From Nepenthes gracilis (lineage: Eukaryota > Streptophyta > Magnoliopsida > Caryophyllales > Nepenthaceae): a DNA stretch of 64,000 bases. The stretch is taken from NCBI GenBank assembly GCA_033239525.1, contig BSYO01000009.1:15459299-15523298 (forward strand). The letters run 5' to 3'. The first letter of the stretch is position 1, and each line of letters starts with the position of its first letter. The notes beneath the pieces are model-generated. The model searched no databases. It saw nothing but the letters and a program-made list of their open reading frames with translations, and was not told the DNA's origin. Of this stretch, positions 48,640 to 58,899 are shown in pieces. A program made the position numbers and the translations under genes.

Positions 48640-49651
48640 TCATTTTAATTTTATAACTTAAACCTATAACTTTTACATTGTAAAGAATATTTACCCCCAC
48701 TGTGAATATTAAAATTTATTCATTAAAATACTGCTAAAATATATATACGAGACGCTCACAGATTAGAAGTGGAACTTCCCATCACAAAGACTATAATATG
48801 ATTTCTTTCCCATCTAGCAACAGTTCCCCACCCTGGATTAGTTTTATTTGATTTTTTTTCTCATTTTAAAAGAATCCAAAGTTTATAAAATAATGTACGT
48901 AACTGTTCTTGTGGGGAAGATGGAGGATTGCTTGATTATTAGTTGGACTCCAGTATTTTGAAGGGCAAATATGTAAAAAAAAAATTTGATAATGCAGAGC
49001 TATGAGTTCACAAGATTTATGAAGCCGATACACATAGTATGACTTTATTCCTGTAATATTAAAAATTTTCTTTTCCAAAAGAGTAACACCGGCAACTAAA
49101 TCACACAATAAAATCCAAGTATTAATTAGGCTCGAGATTACGTATATTGTATCTAAACGTCATTACTTGTGCTCTAGCTAGACTTACTGATGTATTTCTA
49201 AATTCGAGTTATTAAACGAATTAGGAAGCCACATGGCCTTTTCAGTAGGATAAGTTAAAGCAAGTTTCGTCTTCATTATTCTGAATCTCAAACTTACACG
49301 CTACAACTGGTAAATAACAGATCAAACGATAGTAAGACTCGCTCCATGATATGTTATCTGATATTCAAATCAGAAATCTTTTTCTCAAATAGATAAAAAG
49401 ATAGGATGATTTTTTTTTGGTAAGCAAGTAAATTTAGATTAAAGGAAAAAAAATTTACACAATCTATGCTTTAACTCAAATATTTTCACTTAAAGTTAAA
49501 GCATAAAACGTTAGGGTATACCCCGAGCAACTTGGTACATCAGATGACACCAAAAATTAATACAAAAAGGGGTCCTCTAGGAGGACAAAAAAACTGTCTA
49601 GTGTTGAACAGCAGAAAGATATGATAATAAATGATGAATGAATAATGCATG
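48157..49651. other. MYB upstream region and AT-rich flank
   Basis: 1.5 kb of AT-rich DNA upstream of the MYB start. It includes a (TA)n microsatellite of about 40 bp at 48597-48636. No transposon domain is recognisable. Open stretches on the plus strand across the first MYB exon are antisense artefacts. Confidence 0.6.
48318..48327 (-). promoter_or_regulatory. Candidate TATA box of the MYB gene
   Basis: The minus strand reads TTTATATATA about 160 bp upstream of the ATG. Transcription would start near 48285-48293, giving a 5' UTR of about 130 nt. Confidence 0.55.
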
Positions 49652-49805
49652 GATACATATTTCAGGGGATTGATGTTTATGGAGTATTGAGCTCCAGTGA
49701 GTGTGCTTGATTGGAGAGCGGTTTAGAGATAGAGGATTGATATCCAATGAGTGTGCTCAGTTAAAGAGTGACTTGGAGATAGATGACTAAACTCCAATAA
49801 GTGCG
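49652..49805. repeat. 50-bp minisatellite, left part
   Basis: Units begin at 49702, 49752 and 49802 with TGTGCT/TGCG and share the pattern 'ga..gg.. ttgagctcca.tgag'. A partial unit precedes at 49652. The third unit is cut after five bases by element F. Confidence 0.85.
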
Positions 49806-50911
49806 TGAAAAAACACGTTTTGTGCTAGCGTGAACAATCAAGTTTCGACCCCGTTAAAAAAATAGTGGAAGCAGTAGAAATAAATATCTAATACACGTAA
49901 AAGATATTTAGTACTAGATGCATACGAACTAACAATCATGCGTAGTAAACAAAATACGTAAGCAATAATATAAAGACGCGATTTTTGGTGACGAAGTGAA
50001 AACTCGATACCCACGGTATTGAGAAAAACACTCCCGGCTTCAATGGCGGGGAAGCAACGACTATGAAAATCAACTTACTGGACCAAGGCAGAACGACGCG
50101 CTAACCTAGCCGACTTACTCCCGTCACGTGATCCCTACCGAGGAACTCCTTGGATTTGCCCGCGGCAACGGAACCGAACACCTTTCGGTCTTCACGTCAA
50201 TCTTCCCTCGAACCACTTGAATTGCCAATCACGAACGAGTCTCCTTCTTCACGGACCAACGTCTCTAACGAAGGTAGAAGGCAATGATTCAATGGTTAAA
50301 GAAGGTTGGTGAGAAAACTTGTTTGAACATGTGGATCAATCTTGTAGTGTTTTAGTTTTCTCAAGATATATAATAACAATCAAGCACAATAGGCTTTCTT
50401 CTCAATGAGGCATGAAAATAATCTCTCCAGAATTCTTAGGGTTTCAAAAACCTAAGTTCAGTATTTACAGAGGGCGCAAAAATTTTGCCCGTTGCACCGG
50501 CGCACGAGCGGGCGGACGTAGGGTTTTGTGAGAAACCCTGCGGGGGCTCGAGCGCGGCGGGCGGACGTAGGGTTTCGTGAGAAACCCTGCGGGCGCTCGA
50601 GCTGCCAGACGGCGAGCATCGAGCGGCCACCCTACTGGATTTTCGGCTCGAGCGGATGTCGAGCTCCTGGTGAGCGGGTAACATTGGATTTTCGGCTCGA
50701 GCGGGTATCGAGCACCTGGCGAGCGGGTAACCTACTGGATTTTCGGCTCGAGCGGGTATCGAACACCTGGCGAGTGCGGGGGCTCGGACGGCTCGAGCGA
50801 CAAGAGGGCGGAACGGACAGAACGGACTTTAACCCGACAACCCACAACCCGACATCGATACAATAATACATACGGTCACGGAATATGCCAATTAGACAAA
50901 TGTCTCCAACA
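49806..50911 (-). repeat. 3' LTR of element F
   Basis: 1106 bp. On the minus strand it begins TGTTGGAGACA beside the purine tract. It contains three 51-bp GC-rich units (about 50636-50790). It is almost identical to 55285-56374. Confidence 0.95.
50636..50790. repeat. 51-bp GC-rich minisatellite in F 3' LTR
   Basis: Three units share TTTTCGGCTCGAGCGG followed by a GTATCGAGCACCTGGCGAGC-type stretch. The matching set in the other LTR is at 56099-56240. The period is a multiple of three, so both strands show repeated peptide-like reading that need not be coding. Confidence 0.9.
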
Positions 50912-50923
50912 ATCTCCCCCTTT
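50912..50923 (-). other. Polypurine tract of element F
   Basis: The minus strand reads AAAGGGGGAGAT directly before the 3' LTR start TGTTGG. Confidence 0.88.
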
Positions 50924-51415
50924 GACAATTCCGTGACAAAACTCAGAAAAGAAATAAATATAAGGGAATTACGGGTTCAGACACCACTGAGATAGAACCT
51001 GTGTACATAAAAATCTACACCTAGAGAAATACAAAAAAAATATATTAAAGAAACTATACTAGTACTGCGGAGTCGAGTAAGTAGTGACAGCTGCATCAGT
51101 GTAACAAAGTTACCTGGTCAAGCAGGGTTAGTACCAACGTGATAAAGATATAAGCAGTAATAGATACAGCATGCAATAATAACAGACAGTACATAAGTGT
51201 AACAGAAAGAGTATATATCATAAAGATGAGATAGCATCAATAGCAAGGCAACAGATAACATCAATAGCAAATAAATAGCACGTCTACAAAGAACATAAGT
51301 AGCAAATCTCCCCCTAACAAAAATAAGAACATCTCGCCTAAGCTCCCCCTATCAGCATGCATCAAAAAGAATCTCGATCTCCCCCTTTTTGTCACGAAGA
51401 GCCAAAGAGACGGGA

Positions 51416-53395
51416 TCACTCAGAATCACTGGGAGGTGGAGAGCCATAATGTCGCTGCCAGTGTTGAAATGCAGCCTCTTGAGTAGCCAAACGAGTATCC
51501 AACCGCTCAAAATCAGCATCCAACCGCTCAAAACCAGCAAGCATGTGGGACTGGAGCTGAGATTGAGAAGCAAGAATTTGCTCTTGGGAGGAATACAGAC
51601 GCTCAAAACGGTTAGCAAGGCGAGATATCTGACCCATCAGGGCGGCCGAGGAAGAGGTGGAGTGCCGATACGAAGTAGACGGGCCAGGACCCGAGGGGTC
51701 AGGAAAGGACGAAGCAGAGCCAGAGGGGCCTTCGTCCGGCTGAGGAGGAGGCACGTCAGGGAAAGGCTCATCGAACAGCTCCGGAGGGTCAGCAGCAAAA
51801 CGACGGGCGTGAGACCGACTCTGAGCAAAGGTGGTGGAGGTGATGGGTCGGCCGAGCGGGAGGCGAGGATAGTCAGCGAAGGGGTGACCGAGCCCAGCAA
51901 GCAGTCGCTGAATAAGGCTCCGGAAAGGTCGATTGGCCTCTTTCCGGCCGGAGAAGTTGGCAACAATGTGAGTGATAAAATGGGATGGTAAATCAATGGG
52001 CTGACCATTCAACAAAGCATACAGAAATAATGCCTTCTACTCGGAAAGGGACGAGAAGTGGGAGACAGGAAACACGTTCGTGAGCATGATACGGCTCACG
52101 ACCAGTCACCGAGAGGAGAGGTACGAGGTCTGGAACGCTTTGCCATTCCATTACAGAGGGGCACCGTGGAGAAAGGTGACAATCTCATTAACACTAAGCC
52201 GGGAGAGCGCCGAAGAGTAAGGGTAAGGTGGGTTGACCACCCGAGGAATACCAATAACACGTGCGACCACATCGGCAGTAATGTGGACGCGTGCCCCCGC
52301 ACGAAAGTAGAGAAAGAATTGTAGGTAATTGCATGAATGTTGGAGTAAAACTCCTGAATAAGAATGAGCGACGGAGCAACCAAACCTGTGAGGACTGGCG
52401 CCCAACCATGGTTAATGAAGAGAGAGGAGAAGGAAGGGTCAACTGAATCAAAACGAACTTCCCGTTCCAGGGAGAGTTGACGATTCGACATGTGGGTTTG
52501 AAACAGAGTCTCGGCCTCAGGACTGATGAACCAATCAGGAGTGGAGAGCCCACTCGGTCGAGTGCATTTGCCACTCGACTTGCATGACAGAGACTTGCGA
52601 GGAGCCGACATCTGAAAAATAATAGGAGCATCACAATTGAACAATAGATATATATATTTTGGAAGGTATATATATATATATATATATATTTATTTATTTA
52701 TTTATTTATACAAAAAAATGGGAATATGTGGTGGGGAATGCCGTGCACGTGACTAAAGCCGGGAACAGTACCGGCGTTCACGGTCGACGGCGGCGTAAAG
52801 GGATACGGACGGCACAGGGCAGGCTGCGATACACACAGAACGCAGCGCCAGAGGCCCACCGGAGCTACACCGCTAGCACGCAAGGTTCCGGCCGATTGAT
52901 AGCAGGAGGACGCACCCACACGGTGAAACGGAGCGTCCGGCCAGAGAGGTGAGGAAATCGACACCGGAAACGCCATGAACGGAGACAAACACGGACGACT
53001 CACAGATCCAGGGTCTACGATCAAGATCCACGCATGAAACGGGGGATCTGGAGTAAGGAGGTGAGTAATGGGAGGCCGACGAAGTCAGCCAACGAAAGAA
53101 AATAGGGAAAATGAGGACCGACACCCATGAACGGCGGCGGCTTCAGGAAACCGGAAACGAAAAGGGACGAGGAAGGATTTACCTTGAGGACGCCCGAAAT
53201 TGGTGAAGAAATCTGTAGATCTGGCCAATAATGGTGGAGAGGGAGAGAAAGAGAGGCGGCCGACGCAACGGAGAAGAGAAACGCAGCGAAGATCGTGAGG
53301 GTTTGTGAGCGAGCGCTCGCTGCGTGCTGGAAGATAAGGGCAGGCAGCGGGTGCTCGAGCCCCCAGCGAGCGAGCGCACAATGCGCCTTCTCCCT
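51416..53395 (-). pseudogene. Element F second ORF: putative plant transposon protein, possibly spliced
   Basis: The ATG at 52611 starts MSAPRKSLSCKSSGKC. Then DWFISPEAETLFQTH, FINHGWAPVLTGL and LIQEFYSNIHAI continue, in a neighbouring frame, as ARVHITADVVARVIGIPRV and LSRLSVNEIVTFLHGAPL. A third frame follows (52015-51416): LNGQPIDLPSHFITHIVANF, a proline/serine-rich linker, and a coiled-coil-like tail (ISRLANRFERLYSSQEQILA) ending SPPPSDSE. The layout resembles the PF20167-type domain of plant repeat elements, whose function is unknown. A candidate donor (CTCAAG|GT, 53182) and acceptor (TTTTTCAG| before ATG) define a 571-bp intron with a CT-rich leader exon upstream. Two or more frameshifts argue against a working protein. 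Confidence 0.65.
52664..52710. repeat. (TA)n and (TTTA)n tract in element F
   Basis: A TA microsatellite followed by TTTA repeats, within the candidate intron upstream of the second ORF. Confidence 0.9.
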
Positions 53396-53439
53396 TTTTT
53401 TTGTTTGGTAATTTTTGTGGGTCTATGGTTGATTTGTTG

Positions 53440-55200
53440 GTGTCATTTAACCAACATGTAATGTAGGCAATTTGAGCTCACTTTTCTTTACCCAAATTTT
53501 TCTACCCGAATTCACTTTCTGGCTTAGCCTTTTTACTTGTTCATTCAATTTATAAATGTGATCAAAGAGTTGATTCATTTTTTGCCATTTTCTTCCGTTG
53601 TACAAAGAATTCATAGTGTAGCACCAAGGACGAATGTGACCTACTTTTCCACACGCATAACAAGTAGGCACAAATTTAGTTACGGTGGAACGGTCCATAG
53701 ATCTTTGATTTATGTTGATAGAAGACTTGACCGATTTTGATGATTGGTTCACCATTTTTTGATTAGGTAAATTTTGCAAATGAGTTGAGTCAAATTGAGT
53801 AGCTACCCGTAGAGCCGGTTGCTTAGTGACTTTTGATGTGTTAATGTGTTGGTGTGGCGTTTTCTTGGTGGGAATAAAAATTATTTTAGGTTTCACGTCA
53901 TTTGGGAACATATTCTCAACATATCCCGACCCATGTTTATTTTTTCTCCAATTTTACCCAACTCGAGCATATGATCAAGTTTTGTTGACCTATTTATGAA
54001 TTGTTTCAAATCTTTTCCCGTGGCCTCAAGTTCAGATTCCAAGGTTGTGATTTGTTTAGAAAATGAGCTTTTTAAATTCTCAATTTCTAGGCTTTTAGTA
54101 TCTACCTTGGATTGTAAAGATAACTTTTCTTTTTCCAAATCGGTGATCCTACCGTTTAGGGTTATATTTAATTTCTTTACTTTCAAACATTCCCTACAGC
54201 GTTGTCACACATTGAGGTCATAAACGCCATGTATTTGACAGGGCCATTTTCAGAGCATTTTTCATCTTCTTCTTCTTCATCATCGCTTAAGGTCACATTA
54301 GTTTTAAAGGATTGACCTTGTTGGCGTTTAAAGTTTGGACATTCAGCCCGATAGTGACCAAAACATTTACATTCATAACATTGAACTCCTTGAGTCGTTT
54401 TTGATTTGGAATCCTTATGTTCACGACGTTCTTTCTTCTCAGATTTTGGTGAACGTTTGTCATCAGATTTGTTAGAGGAAGATTTATTTGTCTTTAAAAA
54501 CTTTTTGAAATTCTTAACAAATAAGGAAAATTTGCCATCGCTACACGATTCTTCATCAGAATCTCGGTTTTGCTCTTCCCTACTTGATTTTAGAGCAAGA
54601 GATTTATTCTTCTTGGATTGTGGCAATGTCTGCTTATAAGTTTGTAGGGATCCTACAAGTTCTTCTATTTTTAATTTATCTAAATCTTTATTTTCTTCAA
54701 TGGCAATAACTTTAGGTCTAAAGCATTCAGGTAAAGATCGAAGAACTTTTCTAACAATTCTGTTTTTCAAAATTTGTTCACCTAAATTAAATATGAAATT
54801 TACAATATCATTTAATTAAACATAAAATTCGTCAAATGTCTCATCATCTTTCATTCTTATTTCTTCGAATCTAGTGGTGAGCATTTATAATTTCGAATTT
54901 TTAACTAGTTTTGTGCCTTCATGAATAATTTCTAAGATGTCCCCCGCATCTTTAGAAGTCTCGCACATTGAAATACGTTTAAACTCATCGGGAGATACAG
55001 CCATAAAAATAGCATGTAGCCCCTTACTGTTCCAATTACATGCATCGAGTTCCTCTTTGGTCCACGAAGATAAGGCTCTTGGTCATCACTAGAGGAACTA
55101 GTGGGTGGAGTCCACCTAACTTGGGTACGAGCCCAAACACGCTCATCTAGAGACTTTAAGAAGGCTCATTCGGACCTTCCAGTAGGCATAGTTACTCGCA
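53440..55200 (-). pseudogene. Element F gag (SIRE-type copia) with two zinc knuckles
   Basis: NYAYWKVRM near 55193-55167 is the gag N-terminal signature. The open stretch 54770-54183 has VRKVLRSLPECFRPKVIAIEE, DLDKLKIEELVGSLQTY, a lysine/serine-rich linker, and the first knuckle CYECKCFGHYRAEC. 54186-53893 is a heptad-rich coiled coil (ITDLEKEKLSLQSKVDTKSLE). 53911-53447 has the second knuckle CYACGKVGHIRPWC and ends IWVKKSELK. This order is that of SIRE/Maximus gag. The last segment normally leads straight into protease, but here a stop follows. Frames change at about 54185 and 53905, and stops interrupt 54780-55150. Confidence 0.9.
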
Positions 55201-55269
55201 TCAAAGAAGGAAGGAACGGAGAGCGATCCACTCGTATACATCTAGATCGGGGGTCGAGGATCGGGGTAA

Positions 55270-55284
55270 GGCTCTGATACCAAT
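55270..55284 (-). other. Primer binding site of element F
   Basis: The minus strand reads TGGTATCAGAGC, fully matching the initiator-tRNA-Met complement, a few bases from the 5' LTR. Confidence 0.9.
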
Positions 55285-56374
55285 TAAAAAAACACGTTTT
55301 GTGCTAGCGTGAACAATCAAGTTTCGACCCCGTTAAAAGTATAGTGGAAGCAGTAGAAATAAATATCTAATACACGTAAAAGATATTTAGTACTAGATGC
55401 ATACGAGACTAACAATCATACGTAGTAAACAAAATACGTAAGCAATAATATAAAGACGCGATTTTTGGTAACGAAGTGAAAACTCGATACCCACGGTATC
55501 GAGAAAAACACTCCGGGCTTCAACGGCCAGGGAAGCAATGCACTATGAAAATCAACTTACAGACCCGGTGGTAACGACGTGCTAACCTAGCCGACTTACT
55601 CCCGTCACGTGATCCCTACCGAGGAACTCCTTGGATTTGCCCGCGGCAACAGAACCGTACACCTTTCGGTCTTCACGTCAATCTTCCCTCGAACCACTTG
55701 AATTGCCAATCATGAATGAGTCTCCTTCTTCACGGACCAACGTCTCCAACGAAGGTAGAAGGCAATGATTCAATGGTTAAAGAAGGTTAGTGAGAAAACT
55801 TGTTTGAACATGTGGATTAATCTTGTAGTGTTTAGTTTTCTCAAGATATACAATAACAACCAAGCACAAGAGGCTTTCTTCTCAAGGAGGCACGAAAATA
55901 ATCTCTCCAGAATTCTTAGGGTTTCAAAAACCTAAGTTCAGTATTTACAGAGGGCGCAAAAAGACGTTCAAAAAGTTTGCCCGTTGCACCGGCGCTCGAG
56001 CGGGGCTCGAGCGCGCGGCGAGCGGACGTAGGGTTTCGTGAGAAACCCTGCGGGCACTCGAGCTGCCAGATGGCGAGTAGCGAGCGGCCACCCTACTAGA
56101 TTTTCGGCTCGAGCGGATGTCGAGCTCCTGGCGAGCGGGTAACCTACTGGATTTTCGGCTCGAACGGGTATCGAGCACCTGGCGAGCGGGTAACCTACTG
56201 GATTTTCGGCTCGAGCGGGTATCGAGCACCTGGCGAGTGCGGGGGCTAGGACGGCTCGAGCAACGAGAAGGCAGAACGGACAGAACGGATTTTAACCCGA
56301 CAACTCACAACCCGACATCGATACAATAATACATATGGTTACGGAATATGCCAATTATAGAAATATCTCTAACA
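55285..56374 (-). repeat. 5' LTR of element F
   Basis: 1090 bp. It lies next to the PBS on its inner side and the GTGCG duplication on its outer side. The few differences from the other LTR include small indels around the 51-bp repeat units and near 55968-56010. Confidence 0.95.
56099..56240. repeat. 51-bp GC-rich minisatellite in F 5' LTR
   Basis: Same three-unit array as in the 3' LTR, with a few point differences such as CTCGAACGGG in place of CTCGAGCGGG. Confidence 0.9.
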
Positions 56375-56810
56375 GTGCGTTTAGCTGGGAAGCGACTTAG
56401 AGATGGAGAACTGGGCTCCACTATATGCGTTCGGCTGAAATGCGGCTTAGAGATTGAGGATTGAGCTCCAATGAGAACACTCAACTGGGGAGCGGTTTGA
56501 AAATGAAAGATAAAGTTCCATTATGTGCGCTTGATTGGGGAGCAACTAAGAGATGGAGAACTAAACTCCGATGAGTGTGCTCGGTTGGGGAGTGACATAG
56601 AGATGGAGGATTGAGTTCCACTACATGCGTTCAAGTACGGAGTGGTGTGGGGATAGAGGATTAAGTTTCGATAAGTGTACTCGATTGGGGAGCAACTTGG
56701 AGATGGAAGACTAAGCTCTAGTATATGAGCTTGATTGTGAAGCAGTTTGGAGATGAAAGATTAAACTCTGATAAGTGTATTTGATTGGAAAGCAGCTTGG
56801 AGATGGAGTA
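56375..56810. repeat. 50-bp minisatellite, right part
   Basis: Nine further units start every 50 bp from 56376 (56376, 56426 ... 56776) without any indel, sharing a GGGGAGC..CTTGGAGATGGA core. The first begins with a TGCG copy, part of the target duplication of element F. Confidence 0.88.
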
Positions 56811-58890
56811 CTCATGAGAGGGTGACTCAAAGGAAGGGGTTCCTTCGTCTGAAACCCCCGAGGGCTCAAGGTTATCTATCGTGGGTTCGGTCGGGTTGCC
56901 TTCGTTTCCTTTGGATGTTTCTTTGGCCACTGGGATGCAGCGGGGCTTTGCCCAGTGGCCTCCTCTCCAGGCTCTCTATTCCCCCCTTTTGAGATAGAGA
57001 GAGGATATCTTTTTATTTTTTTTGTAGAGAGCGTGTTTGCTAGCTGTCTATAGGGGTGTTAATTGCGCCGCGATCTTTGACCCTCCAAGGGAGATCGTTC
57101 CCTATTTCTCTGTCAGGCTACACTTTTTCGAACGGTTAGGGTGCGACCAACTAACAGTCACACAGGCTTGCTTATTGAACTAGCATTATTGAGAGGGTAT
57201 CCCTATGCTGCATCTGTGAGCCTGTCAAAAGGGGCGACCCTCGGGGCCCGTATCTGTTAGGCGAATCTAGTGGCACCGTCCCGAGCTTGGGCCGTGAGGA
57301 CCTTTCACTGGGCTGCTACCTCTAGGGTGGTCTTCCATATGTGTCGGATCTTGGATCGGCCCATGAACTATCCGACCCATCACCAGCCCTCCATATCGGG
57401 AGGTTTGAGACTTCAAACCTGGCCTGTTCCTGATGGGACGTTGCTATGCGGGTTCTCACACGTTATTTCCTTTCCGAAGCACACGCCTTCCCCATACATT
57501 TTACAAATCTGGCAAGATTCGACGTCAATTAGATTCTTCGCCACTGGTATTTTTTGGGGCTAACGCAGTTTGCTCGATTTAATTCGGGCCGGTATCCTCT
57601 TCTAGCTAAAAATGGTTTCATCAACCAAGCGGTGTGAGATGTCAGAGTTGACATGGAGCCTACACAATCATGAGTCAGGATTGGTAGGGGCTCATGCCTA
57701 CAGTTTGAAGCTGAAGTTGAGGGTGCGTCTGCTATCTACCTTGGTTCTCCTCTTTAGGACTCAGTCCGAACTGGCCTTGTGTCGCTCTAGATGAGGGGTT
57801 GGGTTCCAGTGGTCATTTTCCTCTTCTCCTAATTGGTATTCGATTGTCCTCTTTGAAGTAACTTCAAATGGCAGGCATCTTGGCCCATCTGACGGGGGAT
57901 GGTAACTCCTCTTCCCGTCCAGGTGGGCAGGGACCACTAGTGGAGGAGCTTCTAGACCCCCTGGTGAACCTAGGTTGTCATCACGTTTGGTCTAGTGCTC
58001 AACACAAAGACATACAGACCCTGTGGTTGTAGACGGTACTGTCGGGTGGTTTATGGTGGTCGCCCCCGAGTGAGAGTAACTGCATTTTGCTTTCCCATCA
58101 TAGTTGTCTTCCTCAGAGTTAGTAGGACAAATGCAGTTGGTTCGTTGTTCCATGTCTTTTCATTTCTTTCTGATGTCATATGTTCGTTGTTGAAAGCTTG
58201 TACTTTGTAATGAGGAATTAATGAATGAAACTATCGAGCATTATTTATTCTCTTGCCGCATGGCTCCAATACTATTGCATGATGTGAATAGCTAGAGCAC
58301 TTGAATGCTATTTTTCGTCACTTGTCGTCTAACGTACTGACAATCCGAACCACTGATGACTTAGTTTTCTAGCGATCCTAACTCGCAATGGTCCATCGCA
58401 AGCACTAGGTTGGGATGTGAGCCAACTGGATTATCCTCGAGCCAACCAAGGTTGTATGCCACTAGTTGTAACCTCGAAAAATGAGGCGCCAAGTCATGAG
58501 TTGCTTGCATCGTGCAGCCTAGGAACCGAGGGTGTCAGCTATCTGCAAGCTGCGCTAAGAGGGGTTGCGTCAATCATCATAACAAGTCTAGTGAAGAGAC
58601 GCACTGCAGCAACCTGCGGTGTGGGCACATGTCGCAGTCATTATGGAGGCGCATCTCTTTAGTATTTTGGAACGACACCGTCACGGGCTGAGGCGTTGGC
58701 TTTTTAAGCGCTGATGATCAGCCGTTCGTGCACCTCTTTATTTTTAGAACATCTCTGCCTTTAGTGTGCCATCCTCCTCATTGGTTTGCATGGTCTTTTG
58801 AATGGCTTCCTAAAGTATCATTGATATTTCGTCCACTCTGTCTATCAGAGAAATAGAGTCTCTATGAAGTTGTTATTGTATCCCGACCAT
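56811..58890. other. GC-richer interval, no clear gene
   Basis: Base composition shifts to near-even GC after the minisatellite. Open stretches up to about 97 codons occur, including a minus-strand 56930-56718 frame starting MAKETSKGNEGNPTEP that runs into the minisatellite. None is recognisable. A 'ttgtaatgaggaattaatg' string at 58207 looks like a transcript 3' end or LTR R/U5 segment. This is probably part of the same decayed element as the ORF at 58900. Confidence 0.4.
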
Positions 58891-58899
58891 TATGTAGTA

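Larger units (their letters stand above)
49806..56374 (-). mobile_element. Element F: SIRE-type gag, no pol, plus a plant-transposon-like ORF
   Basis: LTRs at 49806-50911 and 55285-56374 are nearly identical, which marks a young insertion, with a perfect target duplication GTGCG at 49801-49805 and 56375-56379. On the minus strand: 5' LTR, PBS (TGGTATCAGAGC), copia SIRE-type gag, a GC-rich leader-like stretch, a 'putative plant transposon protein'-type ORF, a purine tract (AAAGGGGGAGAT), and the 3' LTR. There is no room for protease, integrase or RT, so movement would need enzymes from another element. Confidence 0.93.

Noticed and set aside
51389..51991. Plus-strand frame of 200 codons
   Set aside because: It is antisense to the second ORF of element F, whose minus-strand reading has recognisable domain layout.
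56718..56930. Minus-strand frame starting MAKETSKGNEGNPTEP
   Set aside because: The first 40 residues look protein-like, but the frame then runs into the 50-bp minisatellite and no splice or homologous domain supports it.
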